Shown here: positions 33,819 through 43,625 of the stretch, piece by piece
Position numbering within the stretch: the stretch's first letter is position 1
Layout: each line of letters starts with the position of its first letter
NCBI GenBank assembly: GCA_002868955.1
Contig: PKTW01000071.1
Location: 1-49,649, forward strand
DNA length: 49,649 bases
Source: Desulfobulbaceae bacterium
Lineage (GTDB): Bacteria > Desulfobacterota > Desulfobulbia > Desulfobulbales > BM004
Direction of reading: 5' to 3'
Made by a program: the position numbers and the translations under genes
The notes under the pieces: model-generated
Told to the model about the DNA's origin: nothing
The model's input: only the letters and a program-made list of their open reading frames with translations
The model's database searches: none

Positions 33819-34613
33819 TTACTTGATGCGGAATACGAGTTTCCATTTTTCACCTGCATCGTTGATGATGACATCATCCTGGTTAATGGTGTCAATGCGG
33901 TAACCTGAAACCGTTTCCCCCTGACGTAGAATGCGGTTGTTGATAACCACTATGCGCTTTTGCCGATCTTTTGACCATGTGATTGCCTGCAGCTTCATTC
34001 CAGGGTCATTGAGGGCAGGAATTTCAATTTCCTTTTTTATTAGTGCGGCTTCAGGGGCTTTAGTGACAGCAACCGCAACTTCTTGAGCAGCAACCTGTTC
34101 ATTCGTTTCAGGGCCTGGCGCTGAAGGCTTTGGGGCCGCCGATTCTGGCGCCGGCTCAGCAACAGGTTTAATAACCTCCCTGTGCTTAATTGCAGGGGAT
34201 GATAGTTGCGGCATTTCTACAGGACTTGCCTCAGGGACCTGAGCAGCTGTTTTCGGAGGAGCACCAATATCTGCAGCAGGTTTTGCGGGCGCAAGTGCGG
34301 GAGCTGGACGTTCAGGAATTTCTGCGTTCCTGGGCCTGACTGGAATTATTTCTGACTGCTGTAAACCCTGCTGGGAAACTTCTGGCGGCCCAATAGAAGA
34401 TGACCCGGTTTTTTCTGAAAAGAGCAACCAGCCTGCCAAAATGACAAGTCCGCAGACAATACCGCCACCAAAGACCATCATGATGAGGCCTGCTGGTATT
34501 TTTTGCGGGCCGCGGTCTGCCAATGGGACAAATTTGCTGTCCAGGAGCGGCGTTTCCTCCAGGTGCCTGGGGTTACTCTCAAGCTTTTTCAGGGCGCGAA
34601 GTATTGAGCTCAA
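33819..34613 (-). CDS. gspB: GspB-like type II secretion/secretin assembly protein
   Basis: A 264-residue bitopic protein. A short cytoplasmic N-terminus (MSSILRALKKLESNPR, typical of the family) precedes one membrane segment at about 44-66. An Ala/Pro/Glu-rich periplasmic linker (about 70-190) leads to a C-terminal T2SSB domain (ALNDPGMKLQAITWSKDRQKRIVVINNRILRQGETVSGYRIDTI). GspB works with the ATPase GspA (ExeAB) to pass the secretin through peptidoglycan. The start overlaps the stop of gspA by 4 bases (ATGA). No other gsp genes are in the window, so the client secretin may be the one at 12961. Confidence 0.88.
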   Translation of the reverse strand: MSSILRALKKLESNPRHLEETPLLDSKFVPLADRGPQKIPAGLIMMVFGGGIVCGLVILAGWLLFSEKTGSSSIGPPEVSQQGLQQSEIIPVRPRNAEIPERPAPALAPAKPAADIGAPPKTAAQVPEASPVEMPQLSSPAIKHREVIKPVAEPAPESAAPKPSAPGPETNEQVAAQEVAVAVTKAPEAALIKKEIEIPALNDPGMKLQAITWSKDRQKRIVVINNRILRQGETVSGYRIDTINQDDVIINDAGEKWKLVFRIK

Positions 34614-36505
34614 CTGCCATTCTCCGTTTTGGCTTCTGCAAACCTGACAAGTGAAGGTTTAATAAATTCAGAGCTTTCATTATACAGGGCAATTTTTGTA
34701 AAGGTGCCGACTATCCCGTCTACATGCAAAGAATGCTTTGCTTGAATATCCTTTATGAGTTGCACGGTGTCGTTGTCGTAGCTGTCTGTTATAATAACGC
34801 TGCTATAGCCTAAGCGCAGCAGGAGTTTTTTTAGGGTTAGGACGTCTTGACCTCGGGACCCTTGGCTGATCACCCAATTCAAATTTTTGAAATTTTTCCA
34901 GACAATATAGGCTTCCCCGGACCAGTATTGGAGAAATATATCCCTGTCCACAGAGACTGTTTGGCTCTGTGCGTCAGCAAAAAAATAAACTTTTTCAGTG
35001 TCAATATATGCCGCTGCAAGATATTTGGGCCAAGTATGTCCAGTCAGGTAGAAAGTAAATATTACAGGAAGATTCTGGGTCTCGATAAAGGCAAGGTCTG
35101 ATTCGGTCGCAATAGACTTCAGTTCCAAATCATACAGTTTGGCTTCCTCCTCGAAGAAGAGCTGGTCAGCTATTATTTTATCTTGGTTTATTTTTATCTC
35201 GGTGGTCGGCAACCAGAGCTTCAGGATTCCCTCGATGGAGATATTCCTGGAGAAACGGGAATTGAGTTTTTGCAAATAGGCCCCAAATTTTTGCTTGTCC
35301 ATGCTGTTTGGGACTTTTTGCTCAGCATTGGGCGTCCCTGTCGCAAGAGGGCTTCCGCTATTATTTATGTGCGCCGTCAGAGTCTCTATGTTGTTGCCCG
35401 ATTCAGCCGCATGACTTTCTGGTAGGGAATTTTCCTGAAGTGCGCCAGGCGCTTCTGCTTGAAGTGCAACAGGCATTTCAGATGGGGCAGATAGCTCGAC
35501 AATCTGGCCTTCTACAGGAATATCCCTTTGGGGCTCTGCCTGCGTAACCCGTTCAGGAGAAAGCAGTTTGCTTATGTCAGGGATTTTCGGCGCTTCTCCA
35601 TTGGCAATAAAAAGCAACAGGAGTATAACGGGGATAAAAATTGCAGATATAATGACAACGCCAGCAGCTCGCTGAAACAAACCAGATAAAAGGCCTGTTT
35701 TTTTTCCTCTCAGTTCACGGAGAGCCTCTTTGGTAATCGAGCCGGAGATGTTAAAGCTGTTGCGGCTGAAGGCATTCAGCAAGGCCCTGTCACAGGCAAT
35801 ATTGATCAGGCGCGGTATTCCCTGTGAGTATTCATATATGGCGTTATAGGACGCTTTAGCAAAAGGAGGTCCGGCCCGGTGGGAAGCCAGGGTAATACGG
35901 TGCCTGATATAGTCTTTGGTTTCTACATAGGTTAAAGGTGACAGTTGGGAGTTAATGGTTATGCGCTGTCCCAGTTGCCGCAACTGGTGGGAGGCCAACA
36001 TGTCGCGAAGTTCAGGCTGGCCAACGAGAATGATTTGCAGCAGTTTTTCCTGTGTTGTTTCAAGATTGGAGAGAAGACGCAACTGCTCCAGAACCTCCAG
36101 GGAAAGGTTCTGGGCCTCGTCAATGAGGACCAGGGCTTTTTGGCCGGCACCTTTTTTCTCTATTAAAAAAGCATTGAGCCTGTCGATTAAATCCTTGGTG
36201 TTGTCAGGCTCAGAATCAATACCGAACTCATCGTTGATTGCCTTGAGAAGCTGCAACGCATCGAGTTTAGGGTTGAAAATATAAGCGGCATGGATGGATT
36301 TATCCAGATTTTCCAGAAAAACTCGGCATAAGGTGGTCTTGCCGGTCCCGACCTCCCCGGTTACCTCAACAAAACCATCACCCTGGGAAATGGCGTAAGT
36401 GAGATGGGCCAGTGTCTCTTCATGGCTTTTGCTCAAAAAAAGATACTCTGGGTTTGGTACCAGCTTAAAGGGCTTTTCTTTGAATCCAAAAAACTTGTTA
36501 TACAT
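34610..36505 (-). CDS. gspA: GspA/ExeA-type ATPase with peptidoglycan-binding C-terminus
   Basis: A 631-residue protein. The cytoplasmic AAA domain has the ExeA-type opening YNKFFGFKEKPFKLVPNPEYLFLS, Walker A GEVGTGKT at 50-57 and Walker B VLIDEAQ ending near 132. A membrane segment lies at about 283-305. The periplasmic part has a Glu/Pro-rich linker, a C39-like domain (TESDLAFIETQNLPVIFTFYL...) and a PG_binding_1 domain (SQGSRGQDVLTLKKLLLRLGY...VDGIVGTFTKIALY). With GspB it remodels or holds peptidoglycan so that secretin multimers reach the outer membrane. MshM of MSHA systems is a short relative of this ATPase. It heads a gspA-gspB-transglycosylase run. Confidence 0.92.
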   Translation of the reverse strand: MYNKFFGFKEKPFKLVPNPEYLFLSKSHEETLAHLTYAISQGDGFVEVTGEVGTGKTTLCRVFLENLDKSIHAAYIFNPKLDALQLLKAINDEFGIDSEPDNTKDLIDRLNAFLIEKKGAGQKALVLIDEAQNLSLEVLEQLRLLSNLETTQEKLLQIILVGQPELRDMLASHQLRQLGQRITINSQLSPLTYVETKDYIRHRITLASHRAGPPFAKASYNAIYEYSQGIPRLINIACDRALLNAFSRNSFNISGSITKEALRELRGKKTGLLSGLFQRAAGVVIISAIFIPVILLLLFIANGEAPKIPDISKLLSPERVTQAEPQRDIPVEGQIVELSAPSEMPVALQAEAPGALQENSLPESHAAESGNNIETLTAHINNSGSPLATGTPNAEQKVPNSMDKQKFGAYLQKLNSRFSRNISIEGILKLWLPTTEIKINQDKIIADQLFFEEEAKLYDLELKSIATESDLAFIETQNLPVIFTFYLTGHTWPKYLAAAYIDTEKVYFFADAQSQTVSVDRDIFLQYWSGEAYIVWKNFKNLNWVISQGSRGQDVLTLKKLLLRLGYSSVIITDSYDNDTVQLIKDIQAKHSLHVDGIVGTFTKIALYNESSEFIKPSLVRFAEAKTENGS

Positions 36506-36541
36506 CTGTAATGTCGGCTTATTTATAAACCTGGAGGCAGG

Positions 36542-36775
36542 TCAACTGTTTCTCTTGGTACCGGAATACGTAAAGGCCCTGTTGATCATTTTGATAAAAG
36601 AGCCCTTATTTATCCCAATTTCTTTGCCGCAAGTACATTGTATCTTCTCATCCTGGGCTGTAAAGGTATATTTTTTAGCAATTCTTGCCTTGTGACAACG
36701 CAAAACCTCACCCGGCCCGATCTTATCATATTTCCACAGCTTATTTTTACAGGCAGCGCAGCGGATAACTAGCAC
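36542..36775 (-). CDS. Small zinc-ribbon-like protein
   Basis: A 77-residue basic protein read from a GTG. Cys6-X2-Cys9 in CAACKNKLWKYDKIGPGEVLRCHK, Cys27, and Cys47-X-Cys49 in QCTCGKEIG suggest a metal-binding ribbon with five visible cysteines. It has no signal peptide. It lies 36 bases upstream of gspA in the same orientation and may share its promoter. The conserved-looking KIGPGEVLRCHK pattern and full frame argue for a real gene; the family and function are not known to me, and nucleic-acid binding is only one possibility. Confidence 0.7.
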   Translation of the reverse strand: MLVIRCAACKNKLWKYDKIGPGEVLRCHKARIAKKYTFTAQDEKIQCTCGKEIGINKGSFIKMINRAFTYSGTKRNS

Positions 36776-36860
36776 AATATTTCCCGGCAGGATTTAAGTT
36801 TCCTCATAAAGCTCAGCATGTGATAGATTTTCTGTGGTTGCTCAAACCTTTTCAGGTATT

Positions 36861-36927
36861 ACTATACTGTAAACTTGCGCGCCGAAAGCAGTCAAGCGCA
36901 CCTTCTCTAAGATGTTTATAGTATAAT
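36861..36927. promoter_or_regulatory. Paired inverted elements between divergent genes
   Basis: ACTATACTGTAAAC (36861-36874) and GTTTATAGTATAAT (36914-36927) are inverted copies of one 14-bp element with two mismatches. Each arm contains a -10-like hexamer pointing outwards: TATAAT towards the methyltransferase and TATAGT towards the zinc-ribbon/gspAB genes. I read this as divergent promoters or two sites of one regulator. The -35 positions are weak. Confidence 0.45.
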
Positions 36928-37024
36928 TGTTTTTTGGTGATCATTTTGTATTATGCCCTATTGTAACATAAAAAGAAACTACCGGTTTTGCAGAAAGTAA
37001 ACCCGGGACGAACAGGAGAGCTGA

Positions 37025-38017
37025 ATGGGTAATGGAGCTGAATGGAATATTGGCCAGCTGTTAAGTGTCTCAAGCGCCTATTGGCGGTCAAGCACAGTCC
37101 ATGCTGCAGTAAAACTGGAAATTTTTACAGCATTGAGCGACGAAGAACTGACAGCCGAAGAGGTCAGTGCAAAAATTGGGGCAAATGAGAAGGGCCTGGC
37201 AATGCTCCTCAATGCGCTCACAGCAATGGGACTATTGGAACATGGTGACAGCCGCTATAAAAATACCGGTTTCAGCCGTTCACACCTGGCAAAAGACGCG
37301 CCAGGCTATATTGGATACATAATCATGCATCACTTCCATCTGGTTGATGCCTGGGCCAAATTGCATGAAGCTGTGGTCCTGGGGCGGCCAGTGGAAAAAA
37401 GGTTCCACGGCGAGGAGGTGGAACGGGAAAGCTTTCAGATGGGCATGTTTAACCTGGCCATGGCCATTGCACCGACAATAGCGGCCTCGGTAAATCTGGA
37501 GGGGCGGCAGCACCTGCTTGACCTGGGCGGAGGTCCTGGCACCCATGCCATCCACTTCTGCCTGGCAAACCCTCAGCTCAAGGCGACGATCTACGACCAT
37601 AAGACGACCGAGCCTTTTGCCAAAAAGACAACGAAGAGGTTCGGTGTGGCTGGCCGCATTAATTTTGTCGCCGGCGACTTTAATACAGACCCTATCGATG
37701 GGCCATATGACGTGGCCTGGCTGTCACAGATACTGCACTCCAATTCTCTGGAGGAATGTCAGAAACTAATTGAAAAAACGATGCAGGCATTGGAGCCTGG
37801 CGGCCTTATCCTGGTCCACGATTTTTTCTTGAACGACTCCTTGGACGGCCCGCTTTTCCCGGCACTCTTTTCAATGAATATGCTTCTTAATAACCATGGG
37901 CGCTCCTACTCAGAGAAAGAAGTGAGCGCTTTAATGCAGCAGGCCGGAGCCAGGGACATTCAGCGGCTGCAATTTAAGGGCCCCAATGATTCTGCAATAC
38001 TCTGCGGGACAGCCTGA
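37025..38017 (+). CDS. SAM-dependent O-methyltransferase, dimerising plant/ASMT type
   Basis: A 330-residue methyltransferase with an N-terminal winged-helix dimerisation domain (SSTVHAAVKLEIFTAL...LTAEEVSAKIGANEKGLAMLLNALTAMGLLE) and a class I Rossmann domain (LLDLGGGPGTHAIHFCLANPQ near 160, GDFNTD, LSQILHSNSLEECQKLIEKTMQALEPGG). This domain pair is shared by acetylserotonin, hydroxyneurosporene and antibiotic O-methyltransferases; several anaerobes also carry it in C-methylation of cofactors. The gene is alone, so the substrate cannot be guessed. AGGAG lies about seven bases before the ATG. Confidence 0.82.
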   Translation: MGNGAEWNIGQLLSVSSAYWRSSTVHAAVKLEIFTALSDEELTAEEVSAKIGANEKGLAMLLNALTAMGLLEHGDSRYKNTGFSRSHLAKDAPGYIGYIIMHHFHLVDAWAKLHEAVVLGRPVEKRFHGEEVERESFQMGMFNLAMAIAPTIAASVNLEGRQHLLDLGGGPGTHAIHFCLANPQLKATIYDHKTTEPFAKKTTKRFGVAGRINFVAGDFNTDPIDGPYDVAWLSQILHSNSLEECQKLIEKTMQALEPGGLILVHDFFLNDSLDGPLFPALFSMNMLLNNHGRSYSEKEVSALMQQAGARDIQRLQFKGPNDSAILCGTA

Positions 38018-38116
38018 ACATAATACTGTGTTGGTTTATTAGCGATTGACGACAAAGAGAAAAGTACAGTATGGTGCACTATTTGATAATAAAATCAGTA
38101 AAATAACAGCAGAGAA

Positions 38117-40849
38117 ATGAAAACTATGCGCTCTATAGCAATACTTCTCAACATCCTATTGGTGGCAATTATGAGTACTTCACCCCTGACGGCAGAAGAA
38201 CTGGCCCCTCACCTTCATAAAGTAACTTTGGAAAATGGCTTGACTGTCCTTGTCAAAGAGATGCCGGGAACAAGGGTGGCAACAGTCCAGATCTGGGTCA
38301 AAACCGGTTCCGTATATGAAAATGCAGACGAGGCGGGCATCACCCATTTTATAGAACATATGATTTTTAAAGGGACGGAAACAAGGGGGCCTGGTGAGCT
38401 TGCCGGGGCCATTGAAAGTGTCGGTGGACGGATCAATGCCTATACATCATATGAATACACGGTTTATCATGCCACCCTTTCGGCAGTCCACTGGGACATG
38501 GCATTTGAGTTACTGGCTGAAGCAGTCATGCACTCAGTCTTTGACCCGCTTGAGCTGGAACGCGAGAAAAAAGTTGTCCTGGAAGAAGTTTCCATGCGGT
38601 ATGACCGGCCCAATATAACGCTGTTCCACGAGTTGATGGCAACAGCGTACACCAAACACCCGTATCGGCTTCCTGTCATTGGCAATGTGGAGTCAATAAA
38701 CAGCTTCAGTCGTGACAAGATTATGGAGTATATCAGAAAACATTATTATCCGCAGAACATGACGGTGGTTGTGGCGGGCGACGTCAAGGGACGGGAAGTC
38801 ATCGCAAGGGCGACTGATATCATGGGCAATATGGCCAGAGGTGAAACAGAACCTCCAGCCCTGCCTGTTGAGCCTGTTCAGGAGCAGGCGCGATTTTTTA
38901 CCCTTAAGGCTGATATTATGCAGCCCCAGATGGCAATTGCCATTCCTGTTTCAAAATTTGACAGTCCTGACACCCCGGTTCTTGATGTACTGGCCCAGAT
39001 TGCCGGGCATGGTGAAACTTCACGCCTCTACAGATCACTGCGGGATGATAAACAACTCGTGTACGGAATCAATGCATCAGCTTTTACTCCAGCCGATCCG
39101 GGTATGTTTGAGATAACAGCAGTTCTTGACGGCAACAATATGCTCCCGGCTTTTGAGGCAACACTTACAGAGTTGTTCAAGCTGCAATATTTTTTCGTAA
39201 CCGATGAAGAGTTAAAGCGGGCTAAACGCGGCCTGGAAAGTGATTTTGTTTTCAATCTGGAACGGGTGGAAGGCCAGGCCCGGGTCCTGGGATCCTTCGA
39301 GATGATGACCGGGGATCCGAGAGAAGAAGAGTATCTTGAGAAAATCCGTGCCGTAACCCATGAAGATATCAAAAAGGCGGCCCAGAAATATTTCAGCGAA
39401 AAAACCATTAATGTTGGTTTTCTTATGCCTGCAGACAGTGTTTTTGAGCCTGGTATGCAAGAGATTGAAACATCTATTGCCAGGGCCCGGGAAGCTGCAA
39501 TCCATAGTGACTCAGAAGCGATGCTGCCAAATTCCTATCTGAGCCGGGTGCACCGTTTCAGGCTTGAAAACGGCATAACGTTACTGGTGCGGGAGGATGA
39601 CACAGTGCCCACAGTGGGTATCAGGGCAGTCTTTCCGGGAGGACTGCGGGAGGAGACCCCATTGACAAACGGTGCCTTTTCCTTTATCAGCGACCTTCTG
39701 CCCAAGGGGACCCGGCGCATGACTGCCAAGGAACTTGCAGAGGCTGTGGCGGACATGGCAGGTGGACTCACCGGGTTCAGCGGCAAGAACACCTTTGGTA
39801 TAAAAGCGGATTTCCTGGCGCGGTTTTTCCCCGATGGCCTGGTGCTGGTCCGGGATGTCATGCGGGAACCCGCATTTGATCCCCAGGAGGCTGAAAAAAT
39901 ACGCCCGGAACTACTGGCCCAGCTTAAACAGCAGGACGACTCCCTTACCTCGCTGGCCTTTCAGGAATTTAACAGCCAGTTGTTTGGTGGCCATCCCTAT
40001 GGCCTGAACAGTATCGGCTCTGCAGATGCCATCAAAAGTTTTACCGCTGCTGCCTTGGAGGGCATCTATTTTAAACATGCCAGACCTGAGAATTTGGTCC
40101 TGGCAATTTCAGGAGATGTCAAGGCTGAGGAGACAAAAGACCTGGTCAACCGTTTATTCGGCGACTGGCAGAGGGAAAAAAGCTGGGAAAATAAGAGGAT
40201 AGAGGAGGAGATGTTGCCTCCAACCACCTTGACAAAAGAAAAGATCAAGGAGATAAGCCGCGACAAGGAGCAGGTCCATCTGGTTATCGGATTCTTGGGT
40301 GCAACGTTAAAGGACACTGATCGCTTTGGCCTTGAGGTCCTGGATACTATCCTGTCCGGACAGAGCGGCAGGCTTTTCATTGAGTTGCGGGATAAGCAGA
40401 GCTTAGCCTACAGTCTTTCGTCCTTTTCATTTTTTGGTTTGGATACCGGAGCATTCGGCATTTATGTGGGAACCAGCCCCGAGAAAAAGGAACAGGCCAT
40501 AAACAGTGTCTGGCATGAACTCAAAACCATCCGCGAAAAAAGGGTGGATGAAGAAGAGTTGGACAGGGCAAAAAATATACTCATAAGCCAGTATGAGCTG
40601 GCTTTGCAGACCCATAGCGCCCAGGCGCTCGAGCTGGGCTTAAACGAAACGTATGGCCTGGGACAGGATTTTGGCTCCAGGTATATACAGGCCATAGAGG
40701 AGATTGATGCTGCAAAGGTGATAGAGGTGGCAAGGAAATATATTTTGCCCAATGCCTATGTTATGATAGCGGTTGGCGCCGCGCGTCCAGATAATGCCTT
40801 AAAGCCAGACGCAAATAATATCAAACCTTCTGAAGAACCAGAAAAATAA
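38117..40849 (+). CDS. Double M16 (pitrilysin-type) zinc peptidase
   Basis: A 910-residue fusion of two M16 halves. A signal peptide (about 1-26, ending LTAEE) suggests a periplasmic location. The first half (about 30-465) has the inverted zinc motif H77FIEH81 with the downstream Glu in the [10 protein letters not shown] region. The second half (about 490-900) lacks HXXEH and serves as the non-catalytic partner. In homologues, both halves close around a peptide chamber. Similar two-part M16 proteins degrade peptides from precursor or protein turnover. It is followed by rpe after 37 bases and has no close upstream partner. Confidence 0.92.
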   Translation: MKTMRSIAILLNILLVAIMSTSPLTAEELAPHLHKVTLENGLTVLVKEMPGTRVATVQIWVKTGSVYENADEAGITHFIEHMIFKGTETRGPGELAGAIESVGGRINAYTSYEYTVYHATLSAVHWDMAFELLAEAVMHSVFDPLELEREKKVVLEEVSMRYDRPNITLFHELMATAYTKHPYRLPVIGNVESINSFSRDKIMEYIRKHYYPQNMTVVVAGDVKGREVIARATDIMGNMARGETEPPALPVEPVQEQARFFTLKADIMQPQMAIAIPVSKFDSPDTPVLDVLAQIAGHGETSRLYRSLRDDKQLVYGINASAFTPADPGMFEITAVLDGNNMLPAFEATLTELFKLQYFFVTDEELKRAKRGLESDFVFNLERVEGQARVLGSFEMMTGDPREEEYLEKIRAVTHEDIKKAAQKYFSEKTINVGFLMPADSVFEPGMQEIETSIARAREAAIHSDSEAMLPNSYLSRVHRFRLENGITLLVREDDTVPTVGIRAVFPGGLREETPLTNGAFSFISDLLPKGTRRMTAKELAEAVADMAGGLTGFSGKNTFGIKADFLARFFPDGLVLVRDVMREPAFDPQEAEKIRPELLAQLKQQDDSLTSLAFQEFNSQLFGGHPYGLNSIGSADAIKSFTAAALEGIYFKHARPENLVLAISGDVKAEETKDLVNRLFGDWQREKSWENKRIEEEMLPPTTLTKEKIKEISRDKEQVHLVIGFLGATLKDTDRFGLEVLDTILSGQSGRLFIELRDKQSLAYSLSSFSFFGLDTGAFGIYVGTSPEKKEQAINSVWHELKTIREKRVDEEELDRAKNILISQYELALQTHSAQALELGLNETYGLGQDFGSRYIQAIEEIDAAKVIEVARKYILPNAYVMIAVGAARPDNALKPDANNIKPSEEPEK

Positions 40850-40886
40850 TCTTCACAAAATTTTTTATTTCAAAAAAGGGGAGACA

Positions 40887-41594
40887 ATGAGCAGCATGCA
40901 GGAATTTATGATGGCACCTTCCATCCTGTCTGCAGATTTCAGCCGTCTGGGTGAAGAGATCAAGGCTGTTGAAAAAGCAGGCGCAGAAATCATCCACGTA
41001 GACGTTATGGATGGCCATTTTGTACCCAATATAACCATCGGTCCACCGGTGGTCGCCTCTGTGCGCAGGATTACCAACCTGCCCCTGGATGTGCACCTGA
41101 TGATTACAGATGCTGACAGCTATATAGAGGACTTTGCCAAGGCAGGCGCAGACTGGATTACAGTCCATGTTGAGGCCTGTCCCCATCTCAATCGTACCGT
41201 CAGCAGGATCAGGGAGCTGGGAATAAAGGCAGGCGTGGTTCTCAATCCTGCAACCCCTTTAGGCAGCCTGGATGAAATATTGCGCGATGTTGACCTTGTC
41301 ATGCTTATGAGTGTAAATCCCGGTTTTGGCGGCCAGTCCTTTATCAAATCATCTATTAACAAAATAAAGACCCTCCGGAAAATGATAGAAGAGCGGGGTC
41401 TTGAGGTCGGCATAGAGGTTGACGGCGGTGTCAGCCCTGTGACCATTGGGGATGTGGCCGGAGCCGGAGCCAACATATTTGTTGCCGGATCCGCGGTGTT
41501 CGGCCAGCAGGATTATGCTAAGGTTATCAGGGAAATGAAGTCCATCTGTCAGTCAGCGCCACAAACATGGAAAGAACCTCCTCTTAGAGCTTGA
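40887..41594 (+). CDS. rpe: Ribulose-phosphate 3-epimerase
   Basis: A 235-residue TIM barrel. [17 protein letters not shown] opens the barrel, [20 protein letters not shown] carries the metal-binding His and Asp, and later [13 protein letters not shown]-like ([13 protein letters not shown]) and EVDGGVSP loops bind phosphate and the second Asp. It interconverts ribulose-5-P and xylulose-5-P. GGGGAG precedes the ATG very closely; ATG 40896 is an alternative. It is four bases from pgi, so the two sugar-phosphate isomerases form an operon. Confidence 0.96.
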   Translation: MSSMQEFMMAPSILSADFSRLGEEIKAVEKAGAEIIHVDVMDGHFVPNITIGPPVVASVRRITNLPLDVHLMITDADSYIEDFAKAGADWITVHVEACPHLNRTVSRIRELGIKAGVVLNPATPLGSLDEILRDVDLVMLMSVNPGFGGQSFIKSSINKIKTLRKMIEERGLEVGIEVDGGVSPVTIGDVAGAGANIFVAGSAVFGQQDYAKVIREMKSICQSAPQTWKEPPLRA

Positions 41595-41598
41595 AACT

Positions 41599-43233
41599 AT
41601 GACATGGAATACAACAGGTCTTGATGAGCTGCCGGTATATGAAAAGCTAACGAAATTGGCCCGCAACCCTTTTGATCTCACAGCTCCCGGGGCCCTATCC
41701 CCTGACAGAATTGCAAACTATAAAGCCAGTGCTGCTGGATTTGACCTGCTTTTTAGTACCCAGAGAGTAGATGATGCTGTGCTCAATGGACTGCAGCAGC
41801 TCGCCGACCAGTCCGGTGCCGTGGACCAGTTCCTTGCTATGAAGCGCGGCGATGTCATGAACAGGATTGAAGGCTATGAAAGCGAAAATCGTCAGGTGCT
41901 TCACACTTCATGCCGCGATATCTTCAGCGATTCTCCCTACAATGCCGATGCTACACAACAGGCAAAGCAGCAGCTTGACAAGCTGAAGGTTTTCCTGTCA
42001 CAGCTGGACAAGGGCGAAATAACGAATACCCGGGGAGAAACCTTTACAGATTATGTCAATATCGGCATCGGTGGCTCCGACCTTGGGCCACGCGCCCTCT
42101 TTCTTGCCCTTGCTGCTTATGCCCCGGAAAACAGAAGGGTCCACTTCATTTCTAATGTGGACCCGGATGATGCGGCAGCGGTTTTGCAGAATCTTGATCT
42201 TTCCCGGACCCTGGTAGGGGTTGTATCAAAAAGCGGCTCAACCCTTGAAACGCTTACTAATGAGGAGATGGCTCGAGCTGCTTATAGCAGGGCAGGCCTG
42301 GATCCCGGGAAGCACTTTGTGGCCATTACCGGTCAGGGAAGCCCCATGGACAACCCGCAGAAATACCTGCACTCTTTTCACATGTATGACTATATAGGTG
42401 GACGCTACAGCGCAACATCAATGGTGGGGGCGGTGATGCTAGGTTTTGCTCTGGGCTATGATGCTCTTGTAGAGATACTGCGCGGCGCAAATGAGATGGA
42501 CCGGAAAAGCGAGGAGAAAGATATAAAGAAAAATCCCGCCCTTCTCCTTGCATTGCTGGGAATATGGAACCATAATTTTCTCGGTCATGAGACTGTGGCT
42601 GTCCTGCCTTACAGCCAGGCTCTGCTGCGTTTTCCGGCGCATCTGCAGCAGTGCGACATGGAAAGCAACGGCAAGTCCGTGACCAGAAATGGTGAAAAGG
42701 TTTGCTGCTCGACGGGGCCCATTGTCTGGGGCGAGCCGGGCACAAATGGCCAGCATGCTTTTTACCAGCTGCTGCACCAGGGTACGGCCATTGTGCCGGC
42801 AGAATTCATCGGTTTCAGGCAAAGCCAGCATAAAATTGACCTTGATATCAAGAGTACGACATCGCAACAAAAACTTGTTGCTAACCTGTTGGCGCAGGCC
42901 CTTGCGCTTGCCACCGGCCAGAAGAATGAGAACCCAAACCGTTTTTTTGCCGGAAACAGGCCAAGCTCAATTCTTCTGGCTGATAAACTGGATCCTCACA
43001 CAATGGGTGGATTATTGGCACTGTATGAGGCAAAGATTGTCATGCAGGGCTTTATCTGGAATATCAATTCTTTTGACCAGGAGGGAGTGCAGCTTGGCAA
43101 AGTTCTTGCAAACCGTTTACTCGATCACATGCGTATCCTGCGTCACGGGGAGGCAAAAGACAGAGACAGGCACCCGGAAAGCTGGGCAATGCTTGAGGCA
43201 GCGGGGATTTTGCAAGAGGATCAACCATTGTGA
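41599..43233 (+). CDS. pgi: Glucose-6-phosphate isomerase
   Basis: A 544-residue PGI. Signature stretches are GIGGSDLGPRALF, VSKSGSTLETLTNEE, GGRYSATSMVG, QQKLVANLLAQALALATGQ and LGKVLANRLL near the C-terminus. It interconverts glucose-6-P and fructose-6-P in gluconeogenesis and the pentose phosphate route, which with Rpe supplies sugars for nucleotides and envelope glycans in an organism that may not ferment sugars. It starts four bases after rpe. The THX gene follows after about 65 bases with its own strong ribosome binding site. Confidence 0.96.
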   Translation: MTWNTTGLDELPVYEKLTKLARNPFDLTAPGALSPDRIANYKASAAGFDLLFSTQRVDDAVLNGLQQLADQSGAVDQFLAMKRGDVMNRIEGYESENRQVLHTSCRDIFSDSPYNADATQQAKQQLDKLKVFLSQLDKGEITNTRGETFTDYVNIGIGGSDLGPRALFLALAAYAPENRRVHFISNVDPDDAAAVLQNLDLSRTLVGVVSKSGSTLETLTNEEMARAAYSRAGLDPGKHFVAITGQGSPMDNPQKYLHSFHMYDYIGGRYSATSMVGAVMLGFALGYDALVEILRGANEMDRKSEEKDIKKNPALLLALLGIWNHNFLGHETVAVLPYSQALLRFPAHLQQCDMESNGKSVTRNGEKVCCSTGPIVWGEPGTNGQHAFYQLLHQGTAIVPAEFIGFRQSQHKIDLDIKSTTSQQKLVANLLAQALALATGQKNENPNRFFAGNRPSSILLADKLDPHTMGGLLALYEAKIVMQGFIWNINSFDQEGVQLGKVLANRLLDHMRILRHGEAKDRDRHPESWAMLEAAGILQEDQPL

Positions 43234-43282
43234 GATAGACTCAGCAGTGCAACAGTTTACGTATTATTTGTAATGTGAAAAG

Positions 43283-43290
43283 AAGGAGGT
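43283..43290 (+). promoter_or_regulatory. Perfect Shine-Dalgarno for THX
   Basis: AAGGAGGT, a full complement to the 16S rRNA 3' end, lies nine bases before ATG 43300. It fixes the start of the small THX gene and supports that this short ORF is strongly translated. Confidence 0.9.
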
Positions 43291-43299
43291 GTTGTTTTT

Positions 43300-43398
43300 A
43301 TGGGAAAGGGAGATAAAAAGACTAAAAAAGGCAAAATTTTTCGCGGTTCGCATGGCAAGACAAGGCCAAAGAAAAAAGTAAAAGCAAAAAAGAAGTAA
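43300..43398 (+). CDS. thx: 30S ribosomal protein THX
   Basis: A 32-residue, highly basic ORF missed by the track because of length. It reads MGKGDKKTKKGKIFRGSHGKTRPKKKVKAKKK, and the MGKGD(K/R)(K/R)T(K/R)(K/R)GKI(F/W)(R/K)G...GK.RPKKK pattern matches Thermus THX, which sits at the top of the 30S head and stabilises packing of rRNA helices. A perfect AAGGAGGT is nine bases upstream. THX is found in a scattered set of bacteria. The gene lies between pgi and the RND operon and has no ribosomal neighbours. Confidence 0.9.
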   Translation: MGKGDKKTKKGKIFRGSHGKTRPKKKVKAKKK

Positions 43399-43595
43399 CC
43401 CGGTTTTTTCTTTTTGCGCCGTCATTTGCCTGAAAGAAAAATTCTGCTTCAATTCCAGCGTCCGGCAACCCCTGAATTATTTTTGTATTTTTCATGGTGG
43501 CGTAGATTTACGCCGGTATTCACCCATCTTTTTGTCCATGCTGCCAAAGAGTCACTTTTTCCCTGATTGTTTTTTTCTATAGAGCCTGAAATTGC

Positions 43596-43625
43596 TTGTC
43601 TTTTGGCGTTTATTCTTGCTATAAC
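43596..43625 (+). promoter_or_regulatory. Sigma-70-like promoter of the RND operon
   Basis: TTGTCT (43596-43601) and TATAAC (43620-43625) are 18 bases apart. The last base of the -10 is the first base of the palindrome, so the start point lies within or just after the operator. Confidence 0.5.
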
